From JAQTNP01 sp964616145 (GTDB lineage Bacteria; Patescibacteriota; Minisyncoccia; Minisyncoccales; PEYH01), in assembly GCA_964616145.1 (NCBI GenBank), contig CAZTRD010000048.1:1-5810 (forward strand): 5,810 nt of DNA, read 5' to 3'. The translations under genes and the position numbers were made by a program. The notes beneath the pieces are model-generated. The model worked only from the letters and a program-made list of their open reading frames with translations, had not been told where the DNA came from and did not search any database. This document shows positions 1-5,690 of the stretch, piece after piece. How positions within the stretch are numbered: position 1 is the stretch's first letter; every line of letters starts with the position of its first letter.

Positions 1-26
1 TTGTTTACGTCAAAGACATAGCCTGA
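1..26 (-). repeat. In-frame repeat encoding SGYVFDVNN, copy 2 (partner at 637-662)
   Basis: The first 26 bases match 637-662 at 25 of 26 positions; the only difference is base 9 against base 645. The offset is 636 bases, exactly 212 codons. Both copies encode the opening strand SGYVFDVNN of the regulatory-like domain of gene A. Near identity that includes third codon positions suggests a recent domain duplication or gene conversion. The partner domain continues outside the window. Confidence 0.85.
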
Positions 27-740
27 CAAGGTATATACCCCAAATTCGGTGATATTTATTATATCTGCTTTCCATTGCCATAATTCTCCATCTATTAATC
101 CTTTTGATGAGCTGAATTCTGCTTCATCTGTCCAGATGAAGCTTTCTAATTCTAATTGATCATGGGTATTGTCTTCTGGTATTTGGATATATACTAAAAA
201 TGATTTGGTTTCTCCAGAACTTATGTTTGCTAAATAATAAGCTTCACCTATCCATTCTTCATATGTTTCATTTTCAAAAAACAGCTCAGCGCCAACTTCC
301 CAATCTTCTATGTCATAAATCTCATTATTGCTAACAGTAATATTAACTCCAATTACATCTCCATTGTGGTATTCAGAAAGGTCTGTTTTGAAGCTCATAT
401 CAATCTTCCACATTGTAAAGTTAACTTCAAGATCAGATTCCAGATTAATCATTGGTGTATCCTCACCAATTCCCCCTCCTGTATAATTCCACAAAAATGG
501 ATATTCATCATTGATATAAATCCCATAAAAACCTACATCTAAATCTGTAAACTCGAAATAACCATTTGCGTCTGTAGCAGTAGACCAGTCTGCCCAAGAA
601 GCATTCTCAAGCTCAACTGTAACATTTAAAGGATTATTGTTTACATCAAAGACATAGCCTGAAAAAACAAGAGCATTGATAGGGGCAACTATAGCAGAGA
701 ATAAGAGCAATACTATTATTAACAATAGATATTTTTTAAT
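1..740 (-). CDS. Secreted Ig-like / carboxypeptidase-regulatory-like repeat protein (gene A, 3' end outside window)
   Basis: Partial gene: 246 codons are visible and no stop is reached. The frame opens after a TAA and has no ATG, GTG or TTG before the signal peptide. The best start is ATT at 740, behind a GAGGGGGGG tract, giving MKKYLLLI... and a hydrophobic stretch ending ...IVAPINA at residue 23, a typical Sec signal peptide. Residues ~25-75 (SGYVFDVNNNPLNVTVEL ... TATDANGYFEFTDLDVGFYGIYI) resemble a carboxypeptidase-regulatory-like or Cna-B beta-sandwich: G-x-V opening, D-A-N-G-Y-F turn, G-x-Y close. Residues ~105-230 look like a second beta-sandwich with CARDB-like features (VNITVSNNEIYDIEDW..., SSGETKSF). 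At residue 239 SGYVFDVN begins again, so another copy continues past the edge. About eight N-x-S/T sequons suggest a glycosylated extracellular protein. The role is inferred as a surface or adhesive protein; no catalytic residues are visible. Confidence 0.8.
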   Translation of the reverse strand, partial: MKKYLLLIIVLLLFSAIVAPINALVFSGYVFDVNNNPLNVTVELENASWADWSTATDANGYFEFTDLDVGFYGIYINDEYPFLWNYTGGGIGEDTPMINLESDLEVNFTMWKIDMSFKTDLSEYHNGDVIGVNITVSNNEIYDIEDWEVGAELFFENETYEEWIGEAYYLANISSGETKSFLVYIQIPEDNTHDQLELESFIWTDEAEFSSSKGLIDGELWQWKADIINITEFGVYTLSGYVFDVN

Positions 741-783
741 TTCTAACCCCCCCTCGTTAAAGGATTCCCAATAGGTATATAAA
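741..783 (-). promoter_or_regulatory. Archaeal promoter and G-run Shine-Dalgarno of gene A
   Basis: On the minus strand TTTATATA (776-783) is an archaeal TATA box. A start point about 26 bases downstream of its centre would fall near 753, inside the GAGGGGGGG tract (747-755), giving a leader of only about 13 bases before ATT at 740. The box begins 25 bases after the stop codon of gene B. The layout of TATA, about 20 bases, G-run, ATT matches that of genes B and C, although the spacer sequence differs. Confidence 0.65.
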
Positions 784-808
784 GATTATTATACTCCAAA
801 AGATGATT

Positions 809-3247
809 TTAGTTTACTTTAACCCAATATCCATATCCGGGCTTTAAGATTGATAATGAGTTTGAAGTTCTGTTTGGAAGATAGCTTGACCATAAATTGT
901 TTATATAAGTAAGTACTGTATAATTTTGTAAATAAGATTCACTAATCTCTATTTCATTGAGAGACGGATAACCAACTAGATTCCAACCGCTAAATAAAGG
1001 AATGTCTACGGGGCTTGCAAACTCTTCTCCAGATATAGGCAATATTGTATCTTGCGAAACCTTAAGCCATACACCATATCTTAAGTCGGGCTGGCCTTCA
1101 AAGTTGTATGGATCTATTTCTTCAAATACTTGGTCTTCTTCATCCCAACTAAACATTGAATCAAAATAAGGCTGTATAGGGGGGAATATTTCTGTTAGAT
1201 TTGTGAAGTTTAATGGTGAACTAATTAAATTCCATCCTTCTCCTAGAGTGATATCATAAAGTTTGTCTGAGCATGAATATGTACAGGCGCTTTCACCATC
1301 ATCATTCCAGTTAGATAGTAAGGTGCATTGGTTTTCGTCTCCACTGTTTGAATCATCATCTTTTATATCATAATTGCTGCTGTTGCAGAAGGTATTTTGA
1401 GCAGCATAATTGTTGGTTGATGAAGAATCAAGATAAAGGCTATAATCATTATTAAGGGCATCATTGTTGAGTACATCATTGTATCTAGAAGAAGAAAGAA
1501 GCCTTATGCCATATTCACATCCAGAGATATCATTCTTACTTATTGTGTTGTAATTGCTTTGGGTATCAAGGGCTACACACCTATATGTGGTTTTTATTGT
1601 ATTAGCTATTATCCGGTTGTATTTGGACTGTATGCCAACATGGACGCCATAGAATTGATTAGAATACATATTGTTTAAGGTAATTGTATTGTTGTTAGAG
1701 CCAGAAATGTATACAGCACGGTAATTATTTGAAAATATCCTGTTTGACAATAAATCATTATTATTGGAAGATAAAAAAACAACGCCATTTGTGTTACCGG
1801 ATATATTATTGAATGAGATTGAGTTATAGCTGCTCTTATCTTCAAGATATACACCATCATTGTTTGACATTATCCTATTTGAGATGATGATATTGTTCCT
1901 GGAATAATCATTTAGGTATATTCCTACATTGTTAGAGTTAAGATAGCTATTGGAGATGGTGTTTCTTAACGAACTAATTAATACTATACCATCACTCCTC
2001 AAAGCACCGTTATTTATTGTAACCTTGTTTATCAATGAGCTATTCACATTGCAGAATATTATCTCGCTGTAATCAGAAGTGTCCCCTACTGTTATTCCCT
2101 CTTTTGTATGCTCGTAAAGTATTGGTTTATTGTATTTTCCTCCGATATTTGTAGTATCGATGTAATTCTTGCAGTTATCTTCCACCATAAGGGAATAATA
2201 GTTGTTTCCTGTAAGGTTATTGCCCATTATTGTATTGCCGCTGACCTGGTCTAAGAAAAGGCCGTAACTATTGGAGAATGCTTTATTATTTATTACATTA
2301 TTATTTTGGCATTCATAATACAGCCTGATTCCATATTCTCCTTTTGAAACATTATTGTTAAATATGACATTGTTATTACTGTTAGAACCAAGGTAAATAT
2401 TCGCAGTATTTGAGTATGCATTATTATAGGAAATATTATTATAACTAGATTCACTCGAGAGATATATGCCGCCCTGACCATTAGAATACGCCTGATTTGA
2501 TATTATATCAGTGTGGTCAGAATAATATGCCCATAAACCCCAACCATTATTGCTGAATAGATTGTTGTTTACCACCTTAGTATAATTTGAATAATCTAAA
2601 TAGATGCCGCCCCAATTACCTGAAGAATTGGTATTTTGTAGGGTATTGTGATTTGAATAATCTAAATAGATTCCGTAATTGTTTGAATAAACCATATTTG
2701 AGCTCAGGAAATTATTATTAGAGCTGCTTTCTAAAAGAACACCATAGTGATTGTTTGTAAATCTATTGTCAGTTATATTGTTATAGTTGGAGTAATTCAA
2801 GTGGATACCAGTTTTCACAAATGGGAAGTTTTTATCTGAACTTGCATAATTAGAGAAGATATTATTGTAGTCTGAATATGATAAGGAGATTCCATCAATG
2901 CTGTTGGAGTATAGTTTACTATTGATTATTTTGTTGTGATTCGAAGATAGCAGATATATCCCATACTGGTATTGGGTTACATTGCAATTTATTATTATAA
3001 CATTGTTAGCATTTGTTAAGTTAATGCCAATACCGGTTCCTGAGCCAACAAGAGAAGACCCATTACAATCCAAAACAATATTATTTGCTGCTATTACAAT
3101 GCCCTTAGATAGATTATATGTTTCTAAGTTAAAAACCGTATTGTGGGTAACATCACAGTTATCAGTTGGGACAGAACCGCACTCTATGCTATAGACAAAA
3201 CTAGATAAAGCTATAATCATGAATAAGATAATTATTATTTTCCTAAT
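809..3247 (-). CDS. Secreted NosD-like right-handed beta-helix surface protein with C-terminal GWNL/YWVKV domain (gene B)
   Basis: The protein has 812 residues if started at ATT 3247, which gives MRKIIIILFMIIALSSFVYS, a complete signal peptide. The first ATG (3220) would leave only MIIALSSFVYS, without a charged N-region, and has no Shine-Dalgarno. Positions below count from that ATG. Residues ~35-620 form a long parallel beta-helix of the NosD/PF13229 type: an opening VLDCNGSSLVGSG, then coils of about 22-24 residues rich in Asn with the pattern GIYL..SS.NN.I..N. At ~351-395 the helix is interrupted by YIDTTNIGGKYNKPILYE...GITVG, like the GKPxxY insertion of NosD-type proteins. A cysteine-containing linker (~611-651) leads to two half-repeats: GWNLISSP (662)...YGVWLKV (715), and GWNLVGYP (745)...YGYWVKV (796). 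Beta-helices of this class usually bind or process polysaccharide, but I see no catalytic signature, so the call is surface protein. The upstream gene ends 42 bases away. Confidence 0.9.
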   Translation of the reverse strand: MRKIIIILFMIIALSSFVYSIECGSVPTDNCDVTHNTVFNLETYNLSKGIVIAANNIVLDCNGSSLVGSGTGIGINLTNANNVIIINCNVTQYQYGIYLLSSNHNKIINSKLYSNSIDGISLSYSDYNNIFSNYASSDKNFPFVKTGIHLNYSNYNNITDNRFTNNHYGVLLESSSNNNFLSSNMVYSNNYGIYLDYSNHNTLQNTNSSGNWGGIYLDYSNYTKVVNNNLFSNNGWGLWAYYSDHTDIISNQAYSNGQGGIYLSSESSYNNISYNNAYSNTANIYLGSNSNNNVIFNNNVSKGEYGIRLYYECQNNNVINNKAFSNSYGLFLDQVSGNTIMGNNLTGNNYYSLMVEDNCKNYIDTTNIGGKYNKPILYEHTKEGITVGDTSDYSEIIFCNVNSSLINKVTINNGALRSDGIVLISSLRNTISNSYLNSNNVGIYLNDYSRNNIIISNRIMSNNDGVYLEDKSSYNSISFNNISGNTNGVVFLSSNNNDLLSNRIFSNNYRAVYISGSNNNTITLNNMYSNQFYGVHVGIQSKYNRIIANTIKTTYRCVALDTQSNYNTISKNDISGCEYGIRLLSSSRYNDVLNNDALNNDYSLYLDSSSTNNYAAQNTFCNSSNYDIKDDDSNSGDENQCTLLSNWNDDGESACTYSCSDKLYDITLGEGWNLISSPLNFTNLTEIFPPIQPYFDSMFSWDEEDQVFEEIDPYNFEGQPDLRYGVWLKVSQDTILPISGEEFASPVDIPLFSGWNLVGYPSLNEIEISESYLQNYTVLTYINNLWSSYLPNRTSNSLSILKPGYGYWVKVN
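2585..2605 (-). repeat. 21-base exact repeat inside beta-helix coils (partner at 2651-2671)
   Basis: A 21-base exact match lies 66 bases apart, equal to one 22-residue coil, and both copies encode IYLDYSN. The other coils keep the protein pattern but have diverged in DNA, so this pair is probably the most recent coil duplication, or a slipped-strand or conversion tract, in the helix of gene B. Confidence 0.85.
2651..2671 (-). repeat. 21-base exact repeat inside beta-helix coils (partner at 2585-2605)
   Basis: This is the second copy of the 21-base IYLDYSN-encoding repeat, one coil N-terminal to its partner in the protein. It is in frame with its partner and part of the open reading frame of gene B, not a CRISPR or regulatory array. 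Confidence 0.85.
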
Positions 3248-3322
3248 TTTAACCCCCTCTGCTTAAGAATTCTTGTAGATATATAAATCTTATCCAACTT
3301 TAACCCAGTAGCCGTAGCCTGG
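3191..3322 (-). repeat. 132-bp perfect direct repeat, downstream copy (partner 5471-5602)
   Basis: Identical over all 132 bases to 5471-5602 (offset 2280), with mismatches immediately outside at both ends (3190/5470 and 3323/5603). Read on the minus strand it holds the last ten codons of gene C (PGYGYWVKVG and TAA), the TATA box, the G-run, the ATT start and the signal-peptide codons of gene B up to ...SSFVY. Identity covers noncoding bases and third codon positions, so it is recent or kept identical by recombination, not selection on protein alone. Confidence 0.97.
3248..3287 (-). promoter_or_regulatory. Archaeal promoter and G-run Shine-Dalgarno of gene B
   Basis: TTTATATA (3280-3287, minus strand) starts two bases after the TAA stop of gene C. 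About 20 bases later comes GAGGGGG (3253-3259), then TTAAA and ATT at 3247. A start point about 26 bases from the TATA centre falls at about 3257, so the leader would be about 10 bases with the Shine-Dalgarno at its very 5' end. A 10-bp palindrome AAGAATTCTT (3265-3274) lies between box and start point. The element is part of the perfect 132-bp repeat, so gene C has an identical promoter. Confidence 0.7.
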
Positions 3323-5527
3323 CTCTCCAGTCTTTAAAGGGTTGAAAGCTCTATTTGGAATATGGCTCACCCAAGTTTTATTTATATAGGCAAGCATAGT
3401 AGAACCAGGGCTAATATTGTATTCAGTCAGAGTAGGGTAACCAACTAGATTCCAACCTTGCTGAGGATCATAATCGGGTGGAGTAGTAAACTCTTTCCCA
3501 AATATTTCCAATATATAATCATTATCAACCTTAACCCAATAACCAAACTGTTCATATATTTTGGCATTATCACCTAATTCAAACCATTTTGTATAATAAG
3601 CGAATATTTTAGAGAAGTGATCAAATATATCTCCAAACTTTTTGCCCATCATGTCTACAGGGAAAGAAATAAGATTCCAGCCTTGATTTAAAGTAATATT
3701 AAATTTCTTAACTATAATATTACAATTTCCATTTGCATCACAAATTTTCTCTGCTTCACAAAAAGTATCTGGAGGGGCGTTTGTATATGAATTGCAAGGG
3801 GCATCATTACAAGTTGCACTTGTTCCGCTACAATATCTATTTACATCATCATATTCCCTACAAGCATTATTCAGGTAATCACAGTCTTTAACAGCACAAA
3901 CATTTGCTGAACTATAATAGTTGCAAGTTAAGTCATTATTGGCGCAATATTCACAAATACTGCATGTATCCACAGTTGTATCTGTATAATGTTCATTGAC
4001 ATCAATACCATTGCAATAATAGTTTCTTGTTTTAACATAGTTTGTTCCTGTTACTGAATTAGCTCCACTACAAAAACCATTTGTGTCGTCTGTATAGCCA
4101 GTTGGCTGTGAACCTGATGATTTGTAATTGCAACCATCACAACAAACTCCTGAAGAACAAACACAAACTATGCATCCGGAATCTGAAGAATCTGTAGAGC
4201 CGTCGCAATCATTATCTTTTCCATCATTGCAGTTTCCATTAGCTGTTGATTCATCTGTGTTGTAACCTCCGCAAGAACAGCTGCAATCTATACAATCATC
4301 CCAATTAGAAACATAACATACAGCATTACTACAAGAATATTCATCATAATAATCTCCATTACAACCATCCCTATCATAACAGTCTTCGATAATCTGAGTA
4401 CTAAGTGGACGGGTACAGTCAGCTGAGGCGGTTCCAGGATTATTGCAGGTTGGAGTGTCATAATCCTGCTTAACATAATTGTCTTCACAATAATAACCCC
4501 CATACCAAGGGTCACCACAATCAGCATCAGAAAAACATTCTGGAATTGTGTATTCGATTTCTATGTCATCTATTTTATAATAACTACTTGGACCATTAAT
4601 ATAAAATCCAAAATACATCCCACCACTTACTTCTGGCAAACTTATGGTTTTTGTTTCCTGAACATCTTCAGCTTGATTGTAAATTACAGTGCTTCTACCG
4701 TCTGCATGATATAAAGTAATTTCCAGGAAACTCTGTGAATCTCCGTAATTACCTGCTTTATACCCATCCAAATAAAATTTTAGCTTGGGGTTCTTTATAT
4801 TGCTTATTGGAACTGAAAAACTTATGCTATCTGTATAAAAATTGGTAGTTAATCCACTCTTAAAACGATTATCTAGATATATATCCTTAACAAACCATTC
4901 GCCTATAGAACCCAAATCCTCAAAATCAAAAAAATGAGAGTAAAATTGAGATGACGGATTTGAGCACCCCCACCCCCCATTTCCAGTATTATAACACCAA
5001 CATCCACCATTACCCTCATAACATCTAGAATCAGGATTTCCGAATGCTGTAAGGCTTGCCTGGGTGAATTCTTTGTAATCAGATATATCAAATCTTTTTG
5101 AATAAGAAGCGTATGAACCTGAGCCTTGGCTTTCTGGAACAGTAAAAAGTGTTCTCCTATCACCATAATATCTATTTGTGCAGTCTTCCAAATCTCTGTC
5201 ATCAATATAAATTTTTAAATCTCCATTTGGCCAGCCTCCTTTAGCATTAAATCTTAACCAGGATTCAGTTATCTCCCCTAACCAAGCATTACTAAAACAC
5301 CCTCCATCTGACCTCGTACTCCTGGGCTTTAGGCTTCCCAAGCTGTTTGTAGTTGAACAGGTTGACTGACCACACCCTATACTATTTTCTAAATAGTCCC
5401 TTAACCAATAATCAAATAATTCATGTTCTTGATCATCAACACTACAAGGACTTGAAGAACATGTCACTGCATAGACAAAACTAGATAAAGCTATAATCAT
5501 GAATAAGATAATTATTATTTTCCTAAT
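3290..5527 (-). CDS. Secreted cysteine-rich protein with MopE-type metal-binding motif and C-terminal GWNL/YWVKV domain (gene C)
   Basis: The protein has 745 residues from ATT 5527, with the same signal peptide as gene B up to ...ALSSFVY, then A. The first ATG is at 5500 and lacks a Shine-Dalgarno; positions below count from it. Residues ~75-180 look like an all-beta domain with paired cysteines. Residues ~190-318 look like a jelly-roll/lectin-type domain ending YYKIDDIEIEYT. Residues ~321-593 hold about 36 cysteines, probably disulfide-bonded extracellularly. Within this, NDGKDNDCDG (425-434) followed by DSSDSGC matches the Asp/Asn-rich calcium- or copper-binding motif of MopE-like surface proteins (PF11617 type). 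Residues ~600-736 are two half-repeats, GWNLISFP (607)...FGYWVKV (652) and GWNLVGYP (682)...YGYWVKV (729), with no cysteine. The gene lies exactly between two copies of a perfect 132-bp repeat, which suggests it is a mobile or exchangeable cassette. Ligand and function are unknown; metal binding is inference from one motif. Confidence 0.88.
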   Translation of the reverse strand: MRKIIIILFMIIALSSFVYAVTCSSSPCSVDDQEHELFDYWLRDYLENSIGCGQSTCSTTNSLGSLKPRSTRSDGGCFSNAWLGEITESWLRFNAKGGWPNGDLKIYIDDRDLEDCTNRYYGDRRTLFTVPESQGSGSYASYSKRFDISDYKEFTQASLTAFGNPDSRCYEGNGGCWCYNTGNGGWGCSNPSSQFYSHFFDFEDLGSIGEWFVKDIYLDNRFKSGLTTNFYTDSISFSVPISNIKNPKLKFYLDGYKAGNYGDSQSFLEITLYHADGRSTVIYNQAEDVQETKTISLPEVSGGMYFGFYINGPSSYYKIDDIEIEYTIPECFSDADCGDPWYGGYYCEDNYVKQDYDTPTCNNPGTASADCTRPLSTQIIEDCYDRDGCNGDYYDEYSCSNAVCYVSNWDDCIDCSCSCGGYNTDESTANGNCNDGKDNDCDGSTDSSDSGCIVCVCSSGVCCDGCNYKSSGSQPTGYTDDTNGFCSGANSVTGTNYVKTRNYYCNGIDVNEHYTDTTVDTCSICEYCANNDLTCNYYSSANVCAVKDCDYLNNACREYDDVNRYCSGTSATCNDAPCNSYTNAPPDTFCEAEKICDANGNCNIIVKKFNITLNQGWNLISFPVDMMGKKFGDIFDHFSKIFAYYTKWFELGDNAKIYEQFGYWVKVDNDYILEIFGKEFTTPPDYDPQQGWNLVGYPTLTEYNISPGSTMLAYINKTWVSHIPNRAFNPLKTGEPGYGYWVKVG

Positions 5528-5602
5528 TTTAACCCCCTCTGCTTAAGAATTCTTGTAGATATATAAATCTTATCCAACTTTAACCCAGTAGCCGTAGCCT
5601 GG
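5471..5602 (-). repeat. 132-bp perfect direct repeat, upstream copy (partner 3191-3322)
   Basis: Identical over all 132 bases to 3191-3322. On the minus strand it contains the final ten codons PGYGYWVKVG of a missing gene, a promoter, the ATT start and the signal-peptide codons of gene C. The copies are in direct orientation and 2280 bases apart, so homologous recombination between them would remove gene C precisely and leave one intact copy driving gene B. Confidence 0.97.
5528..5567 (-). promoter_or_regulatory. Archaeal promoter and G-run Shine-Dalgarno of gene C
   Basis: Base-for-base copy of the gene B promoter: TTTATATA (5560-5567), AAGAATTCTT (5545-5554), GAGGGGG (5533-5539), ATT start at 5527. 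The box begins two bases after the stop of the truncated C-terminus at 5570. Because the promoter travels inside the 132-bp repeat, any body inserted between copies would gain its own transcription and secretion signals. Confidence 0.7.
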
Positions 5603-5641
5603 TATTAAAGTGCTTAATGAATTAAGAGTAGCATGTGCTCT
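5570..5641 (-). pseudogene. Orphan C-terminus of a lost GWNL/YWVKV-family surface-protein gene
   Basis: In the frame ending with TAA at 5570 the sequence encodes RAHATLNSLSTLI followed by PGYGYWVKVG. It aligns with the ends of gene B (NRTSNSLSILK then PGYGYWVKV) and gene C (NRAFNPLKTGE then PGYGYWVKVG). The rest of the expected protein is absent: upstream there is only a short gap and then the pyrF-like gene in a different frame. No start or promoter fits a short gene. This is a remnant of a deleted cassette, or the residue of insertion of gene C into an older junction. Resemblance fades near 5641; the frame stays open further, but I see no confident family match there. Confidence 0.75.
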
Positions 5642-5669
5642 CTCATGACATATGTCATGATACTGCACA
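5634..5669. other. 18-bp perfect palindrome with outer matching arms
   Basis: TCATGACATATGTCATGA at 5643-5660 is a perfect 18-bp dyad. Five further bases pair symmetrically outside it (TGTGC at 5634-5638 with GCACA at 5665-5669), separated by four mostly unmatched bases on each side. It lies 26 bases downstream of the pyrF-like stop and next to the apparent breakpoint of the orphan C-terminus, which the outer arm overlaps slightly. It could be an operator for a dimeric regulator, a site for a recombinase or nuclease, or a transcript hairpin ending the pyrF-like transcript. No U-tract follows it, so a classical terminator is not supported. Confidence 0.6.
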
Positions 5670-5673
5670 CTGT

Positions 5674-5690
5674 AATAATTACGAATTATT
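5674..5690. repeat. Small AT-rich inverted repeat over the pyrF-like stop codon
   Basis: AATAATT (5674-5680) and AATTATT (5684-5690) are perfect 7-base arms around a 3-base loop, and the right arm covers the TAA stop at 5686-5688. All pairs are A-T, so a hairpin would be weak and no poly-T run follows. It is recorded as visible structure with doubtful function. Confidence 0.35.

Noticed and set aside
1675..2481. Short minus-strand open frames (1675-1860, 2293-2481) inside gene B
   Set aside because: They are alternative-frame readings of Asn-rich AT codons; the beta-helix frame is continuous and patterned across both.
1440..3000. Regularly spaced similar segments, 66-72 bases apart, resembling a CRISPR or satellite array
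   Set aside because: The periodicity equals 22-24-residue beta-helix coils, units diverge at DNA level, the frame is kept and no constant repeat with unique spacers exists.
2982..3194. 70-codon open frame on the plus strand
   Set aside because: It lies antisense to the N-terminal part of gene B, has no TATA box or Shine-Dalgarno on that strand, and its protein is a low-complexity shadow of the beta-helix codons.
3265..3274. AAGAATTCTT palindrome between TATA box and G-run (also 5545-5554)
   Set aside because: It is only 10 bp, occurs twice only because it is inside the 132-bp repeat, and is absent from the promoter of gene A; too little to call an operator.
4288..5205. Short minus-strand open frames (4288-4527, 4903-5205) inside gene C
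   Set aside because: They are out-of-frame shadows of the real coding frame with unnatural Met/Ile/Val-rich composition; the gene C frame through them is unbroken and has coherent motifs.
5570..5690. A short independent gene encoding ...RAHATLNSLSTLI-PGYGYWVKVG
   Set aside because: There is no promoter, Shine-Dalgarno or signal peptide ahead of it, and its end matches the C-terminus of much larger proteins, so a remnant is the better reading.
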